A DNA stretch of 64,000 bases from Plasmopara viticola (lineage: Eukaryota > Oomycota > Peronosporomycetes > Peronosporales > Peronosporaceae). The notes below the pieces were generated by a model that saw nothing but the letters and a program-made list of their open reading frames with translations, did not search any database and was not told where the DNA came from. Both the position numbers and the translations under genes were made by a program. This document shows, in pieces, positions 12,539-24,627 of the stretch (positions are counted from its first letter, which is position 1; every line of letters begins with the position of its first letter). The DNA lies in the NCBI GenBank assembly GCA_001695595.3, contig MBPM02000067.1, positions 1 through 64,000 on the forward strand, given 5' to 3'.

Positions 12539-13423
12539 AGCGCTTCAAAATAATGCGTGTACACTGCGTTGTGGCTATATTGCGTCTATGCATGTCTAGA
12601 GCGATAGCAAGGACGTATCTGTAACCATTCAGCGTCTCAGCTCGTCAAAAGAATGCGTGTACACTGCGTTGTGGCTTAACTACGTTTGTGCATGTCTAGA
12701 TCAATAGAAAGGACGTATCTGTGGCCATATAGCGTCTCAGCGCGTCAAAAGAATGCGTATACACTGTGTTGTGGCTCTATTGCGTCTGTGCATGTCTAGA
12801 CCGATAGAAAGGACGTATCTGTGGCCATACAGCGTCTCAGCGCGTCAAGAGAATGCGTGCACACTGCGTTGTGGCCTAACTACGTTTGTGCATGTCTAGA
12901 CCGATAGAAAGGACGTATCTGTAGCCATTCAGCGTCTCAGTTCGTCAAAAGAATGCGTGTACACTGCGTGTGGCTTAACTACGTCTTTGCATGTCTAGAC
13001 CGATAGAAAGGACGTATCTGTGGCCATACAGCGTCTCAGCTCGTCAAAAGAATGCGTGTGCACTGCGTTGTGGCTTAAGTACATCTGTGCATGTCTAGAC
13101 CGATAGAAAGGACGTATCTGTGGCCATAGCGCGTCTTAGCGCGTCAAAAGAATGCTTATACACTGCGTTGTGGCTCTATTGCGTCTGTGCATGTCTAGAC
13201 CGATAGAAAGAACGTATCTGTGGCCATACAGCGTCTCGGCGCTTCAAAGGAATCCTTATACACTTCGTTGTGACTTAACTACGTCTGTGCACGTTTAGAC
13301 CGATAAAAAGGACTCATCTGTAAGCATTTGGCGTCTCAGCTCGTCAAAAGAATGCGTATACACTGCGTTGTGGCTTAACTACGTCTGGGCATGTCTATAT
13401 CGATAGAAAGGACGTATCTGTGG

Positions 13424-16400
13424 CCATACAGCGTCTCGACGCCTTAAAAGTAAGCTTATACACTGCGTTGTGGCTCTATTGCGTCTGTGCATGTCTATAC
13501 CGATAGAAAGGACGTATCTGTGGCCATAGCGCGTCTCAGTGCGTCAAAAGAATGCTTATACATTGCGTTGTGGCTTAAATACGCCTGTGCATGTCTAGAC
13601 CGAAAGAAAGGACGTATCGGTGGCCATAAAGCGTCTAAGCGCGTCAAAAGAATGCGAGTACACTGCACTGTGGCTTAACTACGTCTGTGCATGTCTAGAG
13701 CGACAAAAAGGACCTATCTGTGGCCACACAGCGTCTCAGCGCGTCAAAAGAATGCTGATACACTTCGTTGTGGCAATCTTTCGTCTGTGCATGTCTAGAC
13801 TGATAAAAAGGACTTATCTGTGGCCATACAGCGTCTCAGCGCTTCAAAAGATTGCGTGTACACTGTGTTTTGGCTATATTGCGTCTGGGCATGTCTAGAC
13901 CGATTGCAAGGACGTATCTGGAACCATTCAGCGTCTCAGCTCGTCAAATAAATGCTTATACACTACGATTTGGCTCTATTGCGTCTGTGCATTTCAAGAC
14001 CGATAGAAAGGACGTATCTGTAACCATTCAGCGTTTCAGCTCGTTAAAAGAATGCTTATACACTTCGTTGTGGCTTAATTTCGTCTGTGCATGTCTAGAC
14101 CGATAGAAAGGACGTATCTGTGGCCATACAGCGTCTCAGCGCTTCAAAGGAATGCGTGTACACTGTGTTGTGGCTATATTGCGTCTATGCATGTCTAGAC
14201 CGATTGCAAGGACGTATCTGGAACCATTCAGCGTCTCAGCTCGTCAAATAAATGCTTATACACTGCGTTGTGGCTCTATTGCGTCTATGCATTTCTAGAC
14301 CGATAGAAAGGACGTATCTGTAACCATTCAGCGTTTCAGCTCGTTAAAAGAATGCTTATACACTTCGTTGTGGCTTAATTTCGTCTGTGCATGTCTAGAC
14401 CGATAGAAAGGACGTATCTGTGGCCATACAGCGTCAAAGCGCTTCAAAGGAATGCGTGTACACTGTGTTGTGGCTATATTGCGTCTATGCATGTCTAGAC
14501 CGATTGCAAGGACGTATCTGGAACCATTCAGCGTCTTAGCTCGTCAAATAAATGCTTATACACTGCGTTGTGGCTCTATTGCGTCTATGCATTTCTAGAC
14601 CGATAGTAAGGACGCATCTGTAACCATTCAGCGTTTCAGCTCGTTAAAAGAATGCTTATACACTTCGTTGTGGCTTAATTTCGTCTGTGCATGTCTAGAC
14701 CGATAGAAAAGACGTATCTGTGGCCATACAGCGTCTCAGCGCGTCAAAAGAATGCGTGTACACTGCGTTGTGGCTCATTTGCGTCTGTGCGTGTCTAGAC
14801 CGATAGCAAGGACGTATCTGTAACCATTCCGCGTCTCAGCGCGTCAAAAGAATGCGTGTACTTTGCGTTGTGACTTAACTACGTCTGTGCATGTCTAGAC
14901 CGATAAAAAGGACGTATATGTGGCCATACAGCGTCGCAGCGTTCCAAAAGAATTTTTATACACTGTGTTATGGCTCTATTGCGTCTATGCATGTCTAGAC
15001 CGATAGAAAGGACGTATCTGTGGCCATAGCGCGTCTTAGCGCGTCAAAAGAATGCCTATACACTTCGTTGTGGCTTAAATACGCCTGTGCATGTCTACAC
15101 CGAAAGAAAGGACGTATCTTTAGCCATACAGCATCTCAGCTCTTTAAAAGTAGGCTTATACACTGCGCTGTGGCTCTATTGCGTCTGTGCATGTCTAAAC
15201 AGATAGAAAGGACGTATCGGAGGCCATAGCGCGTCTCAGCGCGTCAAAAGAATGCTTGTACACTGCGTTGTGGCTTAACTACGTCTGTGCATGTCTAGAT
15301 CAATAGAAAGGACGTATCTGTGGCCATACAGCGTCTCAGCGCGTCAAAAGATTACTTATACACTGCTTTGTGGCTCTATTGCATTTGTGCATTTCTAGAC
15401 CGATAGAAACGACGTATCAGTTGCCATACAGCGTCTCAGCGCTTCAAGGAATCCTTATACACTTCGTTGTGGCTTAACTACGTCAGTGCACGTTTAGACC
15501 GATACAAAGGACTCATCTGTAACCATTTAGCGTATCAGCTTGTCAAAAGAATGCGTGTACACTGCGTTGTGGCTTAACTACGTCTGGGCATGTCGATATC
15601 GATAGAAAGGACGTATCTGTGGCCATACAGCGTCTCCGCGCGTCAAAAGAATGCTTATACACTACGTTTTGGCTCTATTGCGTCTGTGCATGTCTAGACC
15701 CGTTGAAATGACGTGTCGGTGGCCATACAGCGTCTCAGCGCTTTAAAAGTATGTTATACACTGCATTGTGGCTCTATTGCGTCTGTGCATGTCTAGACAG
15801 ATAGAAAGGACGTATCTGAGGCCATAGCGCGTCTCAGCGCGTCAAAAGAATGCCTGTACACTGCGTTGTGGGTTAACTACGTCTGTGCATGTCTAGATCA
15901 AAAGAAAGGACGTATCTGTGGCCATACAGCGTTTTAGCGCGTCAAAAGATTACTTATACACTGCTTTGTGGCTCTATTGCATTTGTGCATTTCTAGACCG
16001 ATAGAAACGACGTATCAGTTGCCATACAGTGTCTCAGCGCTTCAAAGGAATCCTTATACACTTAGTTGTGGCTTAACTACGTCTGTGCACGTTTAGACCG
16101 ATAGAAAGGACTCATCTGTAACCATTTAGCGTATCAGCTTGTCAAAAGAATGCGTGTACACTGCGTTGTGGCTTAACTACGTCTGGGCATGTCTTTATCG
16201 ATAGAAAGGACGTATCTGTGGCCATACAGCGTCTCAGCGCGTCAAAAGAATGCTTATACACTGCATTGTGGCTCTATTGCGTCTGTGCATGTCTAGACAG
16301 ATAGAAAGGACGTATCTGAGGCCATAGCGCGTCTCAGCGCGTCAAAAGAATGCCTGTACACTGCGTTGTGGCTTAACTACGTCTGTGCATGTCTAGATCA

Positions 16401-16727
16401 TTAGAAAGGACGTATCTGTGGCCATACAGCGTCTCAGCGCGTCAAAAGATTACTTATACACTGCTTTGTGGCTCTATTGCATTTGTGCATTTCTAGACCG
16501 ATAGAAACGACGTATCAGTTGCCATACAGCGTCTCAGCGCTTGCGCTTCAAAGGAATCCGTATACACTTCGTTGTGGCTTAACTACGTCTGTGCACGTTT
16601 AGACCGATAGAAAGGACTCATCTGAACCAATTTAGCGTATCATATTGTCAAAAGAATGCGTGTACACTGCGTTGTGGCTTAACTACGTCTGGGCATGTCG
16701 ATATCGATAGAAAGGACGTATCTGTGG
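13424..16727. repeat. 3,304-bp HOR unit (33 monomers)
   Basis: The marker monomer with CTCGACGCC lies at 13,435 and 16,739, defining a 33-monomer unit. Inside, in order: a stretch with GCGAGTACACTGCACTG, the 300-bp trimer block (13.84-14.70 kb), then 6- and 5-monomer units marked by GATTACTTATACACTGC at 15,350, 15,949 and 16,449. The unit is repeated at 24,628-27,930, offset 11,198-11,201. Confidence 0.85.
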
Positions 16728-18712
16728 CCATACAGCGTCTCGACGCCTTTAAAGTAAGCTTATACACTGCGTTGTGGCTCTATTGCGTCTGTGCATGTCT
16801 ATACCGATAGAAAGGACGTATCTGTGGCCATAGCGCGTCTCAGTGCGTCAAAAGAATGCTTATACATTGCGTTGTGGCTTAAATACGCCTGTGCATGTCT
16901 AGACCGAAAGAAAGGACGTATCGGTGGCCATAAAGCGTCTAAGCGCGTCAAAAGAATGCGAGTACACTGCACTGTGGCTTAACTACGTCTGTGCATGTCT
17001 AGAGCGACAAAAAGGACCTATCTGTGGCCACACAGCGTCTCAGCGCGTCAAAAGAATGCTGATACACTTCGTTGTGGCAATCTTTCGTCTGTGCATGTCT
17101 AGACTGATAAAAAGGACTTAGCTGTGGCCATACAGCGTCTCAGCGCTTCAAAAGATTGCGTGTACACTGTGTTTTGGCTATATTGCGTCTGGGCATGTCT
17201 AGACCGATTGCAAGGACGTATCTGGAACCATTCAGCGTCTCAGCTCGTCAAATAAATGCTTATACACTACGATTTGGCTCTATTGCGTCTGTGCATTTCT
17301 AGACCGATAGAAAGGACGTATCTGTAACCATTCAGCGTTTCAGCTCGTTAAAAGAATGCTTATACACTTCGTTGTGGCTTAATTTCGTCTGTGCATGTCT
17401 AGACCGATAGAAAGGACGTATCTGTGGCCATACAGCGTCTCAGCGCTTCAAAGGAATGCGTGTACACTGCGTTGTGGCTATATTGCGTCTATGCATGTCT
17501 AGACCGATAGCAAGGACGTATCTGTAACCATTCAGCGTCTCAGCTCGTCAAAAGAATGCGTATACACTGCGTTGTGGCTTAACTACGTTTGTGCATGTCT
17601 AGATCAATAGAAAGGACGTATCTGTGGCCATATAGCGTCTCAGCGCGTCAAAAGAATGCGTATACACTGTGTTGTGGCTCTATTGCGTCTGTGCATGTCT
17701 AGACCGATAGAAAGGACGTATCTGTGGCCATACAGCGTCTCAGCGCGTCAAGAGAATGCGTGCACACTGCGTTGTGGCCTAACTACGTTTGTGCATGTCT
17801 AGACCGATAGAAAGGACGTATCTGTAGCCATTCAGCGTCTCAGTTCGTCAAAAGAATGCGTGTACACTGCGTGTACACTGCGTGTGGCTTAACTACGTCT
17901 TTGCATGTCTAGACCGATAGAAAGGACGTATCTGTGGCCATACAGCGTCTCAGCTCGTCAAAAGAATGCGTGTGCACTGCGTTGTGGCTTAAGTACATCT
18001 GTGCATGTCTAGACCGATAGAAAGGACGTATTCGTGGCCATAGCGCGTCTTAGCGCGTCAAAAGAATGCTTATACACTGCGTTGTGGCTCTCTTACGTCT
18101 GTGCATGTCTAGACTGAAAAAAAGGACGTATCTGTGGCCATACAGCGTCTCAGCGCGTCAAAAGAATGCCTGTAAACTGCGTTGTGGCTTAACTACGTCT
18201 GTGCATTTCTAGACCGATAGAAAGGACGTATCTGTGGCCATACAGCGTCTCAGCGCTTCAAACGAATGCGTGTACACTGCATTGTGGCTATACTGCGTCT
18301 TTGCATGTCTAGACCGATTGCAAGGACGTATCTGTAATCATTCAGCGTCTCAGCTCGTCAAAAGAATGCTTATACACTGCGATGTGGCTCTATTGCGTCT
18401 GTGCATTTCTAGACCGATAGTAAGGACGTATCTGTAACCATTTAACGTCTCAGCTCGTTAAAAGAATGCGTGTACACTTCGTTGTGGCTTAATTACGTCT
18501 GTGCATGTCTAGACCGATAGAAAGGACGTATCTGTGGCCATACAGCGTCTCAGCGCGTCAAAAGAATGCATGTATACTGCGTTGTTGCTCTTTTTCGTCT
18601 GTGCATGTCTAGACCGATAGCAAGTACGCATCTGTAACCATTCAGAGTCTCAGCGCTTCAAAGGAATGCTTATTCACTGCGTTGAGGCTTAATTACGTCT
18701 GGGCATGTCTAG
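16728..18712. repeat. HOR module homologous to 2.1-4.1 kb
   Basis: The first monomer carries CGACGCCTTTAAAGTAAG, a variant shared only with about 2,142-2,160. An 11-bp internal duplication (GTGTACACTGC twice) at 17,861-17,883 is shared only with 4,251-4,273. These private markers tie this segment to the left end of the window at an offset of about 14.6 kb. This copy is clean where the left one is indel-rich. Confidence 0.82.
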
Positions 18713-19122
18713 ACCGGTAGGAAGGACGTATCTGTGGCCATACAGCGTCTCAGCGCGTCAAGAGAATGCGTGCACACTGCGTTGTGGCTTAACTACGTTT
18801 GTGCATGTCTAGACCGATAGAAAGGACGTATCTGTAGCCATTCAGCGTCTCAGTTCGTCAAAAGAATGCGTGTACACTGCGTGTGGCTTAACTACGTCTT
18901 TGCATGTCTAGACCGATAGAAAGGACGTATCTGTGGCCATACAGCGTCTCAGCTCGTCAAAAGAATGCGTTGCACTGCGTTGTGGCTTAAGTACATCTGT
19001 GCATGTCTAGACCGATAGAAAGGACGTATCTGTGGCCATAGCGCGTCTTAGCGTGTCAAAAGAATGGTTATACACTGCGTTTTGGCTCTATTGCGTCTGT
19101 GCATGTCTAGACCAATAGAAAG

Positions 19123-20019
19123 GTCGAATCTGTGGCCATTCAGCGTCTCAGTTCGTCAAAAGAATGCGTGTACACTGCGTGTGGCTTAACTACGTCTTTG
19201 CATGTCTAGACCGATAGAAAGGACGTATCTGTGGCCATACAGCGTCTCAGCTCGTCAAAAGAATGCGTGTGCACTGCGTTGTGGCTTAAGTACATCTGTG
19301 CATGTCTAGACCGATAGAAAGGACGTATCTGTGGCCATAGCGCGTCTTAGCGTGTCAAAAGAATGGTTATACACTGCGTTTTGGCTCTATTGCGTCTGTG
19401 CATGTCTAGACCAATAGAAAGGTCGAATCTGTGGCCATTCAGCGTCTCAGTTCGTCAAAAGAATGCGTGTACACTGCGTGTGGCTTAACTACGTCTTTGC
19501 ATGTCTAGACCGATAGAAAGGACGTATCTGTGGCCATACAGCGTCTCAGCTCGTCAAAAGAATGCGTGTGCACTGCGTTGTGGCTTAAGTACATCTGTGC
19601 ATGTCTAGACCGATAGAAAGGACGTATCTGTGGCCATAGCGCGTCTTAGCGTGTCAAAAGAATGGTTATACACTGCGTTTTGGCTCTATTGCGTCTGTGC
19701 ATGTCTAGACCAATAGAAAGGTCGAATCTGTGGCCATTCAGCGTCTCAGTTCGTCAAAAGAATGCGTGTACACTGCGTGTGGCTTAACTACGTCTTTGCA
19801 TGTCTAGACCGATAGAAAGGACGTATCTGTGGCCATACAGCGTCTCAGCTCGTCAAAAGAATGCGTGTGCACTGCGTTGTGGCTTAAGTACATCTGTGCA
19901 TGTCTAGACCGATAGAAAGGACGTATCTGTGGCCATAGCGCGTCTTAGCGTGTCAAAAGAATGCTTATACACTGCGTTTTGGCTCTATTGCGTCTGTGCA
20001 TGTCTAGACCAATAGAAAG
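19123..20019. repeat. 299-bp trimer, three tandem units
   Basis: GTCGAATCTGTGG recurs at 19,123, 19,422, 19,721 and 20,020, exactly 299 bp apart each time. The three units look essentially identical by eye. The homologous position at 5,822-6,120 has one unit, so this is a local expansion by two units (or contraction of the other copy). Confidence 0.9.
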
Positions 20020-20802
20020 GTCGAATCTGTGGCCATAGCGCGTCTCAGTGCGTCAAAAGAATGCTTATACACTGCGTTGTGACTTAAATACGCCTGTGCA
20101 TGTCTAGACCGAAAGAAAGGACGTATCTGTGGCCATACAGCGTCTCAGCTCGTAAAAAGAATGCGTGTGCACTGCGTTGTGGCTTAAGTACATCTGTGCA
20201 TGTCTAGACCGATAGAAAGGACGTATCTGTGGCCATAAAGCGTCTAAGCGCGTCAAAAGAATGCGAGTACACTGCACTGTGGCTTAACTACGTCTGTGCA
20301 TGTCTAGAGCGACAAAAAGGACCTATCTGTAGCCACACAGCGTCTCAGCGCTTCAAAACAATGCGTGTACACTAGGATGTGGCTCTACTACGTCTGTGCA
20401 TGTCTAGACCGATAGAAAGGACGTATCTGTGGTTATAGAGCGTCTCAGCGCTTCAAAGGAATGCTTATACACTGCGTTGTGGCTCTATTGCGTCTGTGCA
20501 TGTCTAGACCGATAGAAAGGACGTATCTGTAGCCATAGAGCGTCTCAGCGCGTCAAAAGAATGCTTATACACTTCGTTGTGGCTCTCTTACGTCTGTGCA
20601 TGTCTAGACTGACAAAAAGGACGTATCTGTGGCCATAAAGCGTCTCAACGCCCAAAAGAATGCCTGTACACTGCGTTGTGGCTTAACTACGTCTGTGCAT
20701 GTCTAGACCGATAGAAAGGACGTATTCTTGGCCATACAGCGTCTCAGCGCTTCAAAATAATGCGTGTACACTGCGTTGTGGCTATATTGCGTCTGTGCAT
20801 GT

Positions 20803-21779
20803 CTAGACCGATAGCAAGGACGTTTCTGTAACCATTCAGCGTCTCAGCTCGTCAAAAGAATGCGTGTACACCGCGTTGTGGCTTAACTACGTATGTGCAT
20901 GTCTAGATCAATAGAAAGGACGTGTCTGTGTCTATATAGCGTCTCAGCGCGTCAAAAGAATGCGTATACACTGTGTTGTGGCTCTATTGCGTCTGTGCAT
21001 GTCTAGACCGATAGAAAGGACGTATCTGTGGCCATACAGCGTCTCAGCGCGTCAAGAGAATGCGTGCACACTGCGTTGTGGCCTAACTACGTTTGTGCAT
21101 GTCTAGACGGATAGAAAGGACGTATCTGTAGCCATTCAGCGTCTCAGTTCGTCAAAAGAATGCGTGTACACTGCGTGTGGCTTAATTACGTCTTTGCATG
21201 TCTAGACCGATAGAAAGGACGTATCTGTGGCCATACAGCGTCTCAGCTCGTCAAAAGAATGCGTGTGCACTGCGTTGTGGCTTAAGTACTTCTGTGCATG
21301 TCTAGACCGATAGAAAGGACGTATCTGTGGCCATAGCGCGTCTTAGCGCGTCAAAAGAATGCCTTTACACTGCGTTGTGGCTCTATTGCGTCTGGGCATG
21401 TCTAGACCGATAGAAAGAACGTATCTGTGGCCATACAGCGTCTCGGCGCTTCAAAGGAATCCTTATACACTTCGTTGTGACTTAACTACGTCTGTGCACG
21501 TTTAGACCGATAGAAAGGACTCATCTGTAAGCATTTGGCGTCTCAGCTCGTCAAAAGAATGCGTATACACTGCACTGTGGCTTAACTACGTCTGTGCATG
21601 TCTAGAGCGACAAAAAGGACCTATCTGTAGCCACACAGCGTCTCAGCGCTTCAAAACAATGCGTGTACACTAGGATGTGGCTCTACTACGTCTGTGCATG
21701 TCTAGACCGATAGAAAGGACGTATCTGTGGTTATAGAGCGTCTCAGCGCTTCAAAGGAATGCTTATACACTGCGTTGTG
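20803..21779. repeat. HOR module, copy 2 of long-range duplication
   Basis: Partner of 6,904-7,880 at offset 13,899. It shares the GTGTCTGTGTCTAT monomer, the GCACACTGCGTTGTGGCC monomer and the CTCATCTGTAAGC monomer in the same order. It continues rightward as a copy of the 9.8-11.9 kb segment. Confidence 0.8.
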
Positions 21780-23432
21780 GCTATATTGCGTCTGTGCATG
21801 TCTAGACCGATAGCAAGGACGTATCTGTAACCATTCAGCGTCTCAGCTCGTCAAAAGAATGCGTGTGCACTGCGTTGTGGCTTAAGTACATCTGTGCATG
21901 TCTAGACCGATAGAAAGGACGTATCTGTGGCCATAGCGCGTCTTAGCGCGTCAAAGAATGCTTATACACTGCGTTGTGGCTCAATTGCGTCTGTGCATGT
22001 CTAGACCGATAGAAAGAACGTATCTGTGGCCATACAGCGTCTCGGCGCTTCAAAGGAATCCTTATACACTTCGTTGTGACTTAACTACGTCTGTGCACGT
22101 TTAGACCGATAGAAAGGACTCATCTGTAACCATTTGGCGTCTCAGCTCGTCAAAAGAATGCGTATACACTGCGTTGTGGCTTAACTACGTCTGGGCATGT
22201 CTTTATCGATAGAAAGGACGTATCTGTGGCCATACAGCGTCTCGACGCCTTAAAAGTAAGCTTATACACTGCGTTTTGGCTCTATTGCGTCTGTGCATGT
22301 CTAGACCGATAGAAAGGACGTATCTGTGGCCATACAGCGTCTCAGCGCGTCAAGAGAATGCGTGCACACTGCGTTGTGGCTTAACTACGTTTGTGCATGT
22401 CTAGACCGATAGAAAGGACGTATCTGTAGCCATTCAGCGGCTCAGTTCGTCAAAAGAATGCGTGTACACTGCGTGTGGCTTAACTACGTCTTTGCATGTC
22501 TAGACTGATAGAAAGGACGTATCTGTGGCCATACAGCGTCTCAGCTCGTCAAAAGAATGCGTGTGCACTGCGTTGTGGCTTAAGTACATCTATGCATGTC
22601 TAGACCGATAGAAAGGACGTATCTGTGGCCATAGCGCTTCTTAGCGCGTCAAAAGAATGCTTATACACTGCGTTCTGGCTCTATTGCGTCTGTGCATGTC
22701 TAGACCAATAGAAAGGTCGAATCTGTGGCCATAGCGCGTCCCAGTGCGTCAAAAGAATGCGTATACACTGCGTTGTGACTTAAATACGCCTGTGCATGTC
22801 TAGACCGATAGCAAGGACGTATCTGTGGCCATACAGCGTCTCAGCTCGTAAAAAGAATGCGTGTGCACTGCGTTGTGGCTTAAGTACATCTGTGCATGTC
22901 TAGACCGATAGAAAGGACGTATCTGTGGCCATAAAGCGTCTAAGCGCGTCAAAAGAATGCGAGTACACTGCACTGTGGCTTAACTACGTCTGTGCATGTC
23001 TAGAGCGACAAAAAGGACCTATCTGTAGCCACACAGCGTCTCAGCGCTTCAAAACAATGCGTGTACACTAGGATGTGGCTCTACTACGTCTGTGCATGTC
23101 TAGACCGATAGAAAGGACGTATCTGTGGTTATAGAGCGTCTCAGCGCTTCAAAGGAATGCTTATACACTGCGTTGTGGCTCTATTGCGTCTGTGCATGTC
23201 TAGACCGATAGAAAGGACGTATCTGTGGCCATAGAGCGTCTCAGCGCGTCAAAAGAATGCTTATACACTTCGTTGTGGCTCTCTTACGTCTGTGCATGTC
23301 TAGACTGACAAAAAGGACGTATCTGTGGCCATACAGCGTCTCAACGCCCAAAAGATTGCCTGTACACTGCGTTGTGGCTTAACTACGTCTGTGCATGTCT
23401 AGACCGATACAAAGGACGTATTCGTGGCCATA
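21297..23432. repeat. Left part of long-range duplicated segment, copy 2
   Basis: Partner of 9,795-11,930. A 1-bp deletion (TCAAAGAATG near 21,951) shifts the offset from 11,503 to 11,502. The two diverge after about 23,430: this copy enters a monomer with GCGTCAAGAGAATGCG, while the other enters the six-monomer duplication. Confidence 0.78.
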
Positions 23433-23801
23433 CAGCGTCTCAGCGCGTCAAGAGAATGCGTGCACACTGCGTTGTGGCTTAACTACGTTTGTGCATGTCT
23501 AGACCGATAGAAAGGACGTATCTGTAGCCATTCAGCGTCTCAGTTCGTCAAAAGAATGCGTGTACACTGCGTGTGGCTTAACTACGTCTTTGCATGTCTA
23601 GACTGACAAAAAGGACGTATCTGTGGCCATACAGCGTCTCAACGCCCAAAAGATTGCCTGTACACTGCGTTGTGGCTTAACTACGTCTGTGCATGTCTAG
23701 ACCGATACAAAGGACGTATTCGTGGCCATACAGCGTCTCAGCGCTTCAAAGGAATGCGTGTACACTGCGTTGTGGCTATATTGCGTCTATGCATGTCTAG
23801 A

Positions 23802-24627
23802 GCGATAGCAAGGACGTATCTGTAACCATTCAGCGTCTCAGCTCGTCAAAAGAATGCGTGTACACTGCGTTGTGGCTTAACTACGTTTGTGCATGTCAAG
23901 ATCAATAGAAAGGACGTATCTGTGGCCATATAGCGTCTCAGCGCGTCAAAAGAATGCGTATACACTGTGTTGTGGCTCTATTGCGTCTGTGCATGTCTAG
24001 ACCGATAGAAAGGACGTATCTGTGGCCATACAGCGTCTCAGCGCGTCAAGAGAATGCGTGCACACTGCGTTGTGGCCTAACTACGTTTGTGCATGTCTAG
24101 ACCGATAGAAAGGACGTATCTGTAGCCATTCAGCGTCTCAGTTCGTCAAAAGAATGCGTGTACACTGCGTGTGGCTTAACTACGTCTTTGCATGTCTAGA
24201 CCGATAGAAAGGACGTATCTGTGGCCATACAGCGTCTCAGCTCGTCAAAAGAATGCGTGTGCACTGCGTTGTGGCTTAAGTACATCTGTGCATGTCTAGA
24301 CCGATAGAAAGGACGTATCTGTGGCCATAGCGCGTCTTAGCGCATCAAAAGAATGCTTATACACTGCGTTGTGGCTCTATTGCGTCTGTGCATGTCTAGA
24401 CCGATAGAAAGAACGTATCTGTGGCCATACAGCGTCTCGGCGCTTCAAAGGAATCCTTATACACTTCGTTGTGACTTAACTACGTCTGTGCACGTTTAGA
24501 CGATAGAAAGGACTCATCTGTAAGCATTTGGCGTCTCAGCTCGTCAAAAGAATGCGTATACACTGCGTTGTGGCTTAACTACGTCTGGCATGTCTATATC
24601 GATAGAAAGGACGTATCTGTGGCCATA
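23802..24627. repeat. Duplicate of 12,601-13,424
   Basis: It matches 12,601 onward at offset 11,201. The offset falls to 11,198 by 25,050 because single bases are missing near 24,500 (TAGACGATAG), 24,587 (GTCTGGCATG) and 24,699 (TATACGATAG). Confidence 0.78.
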
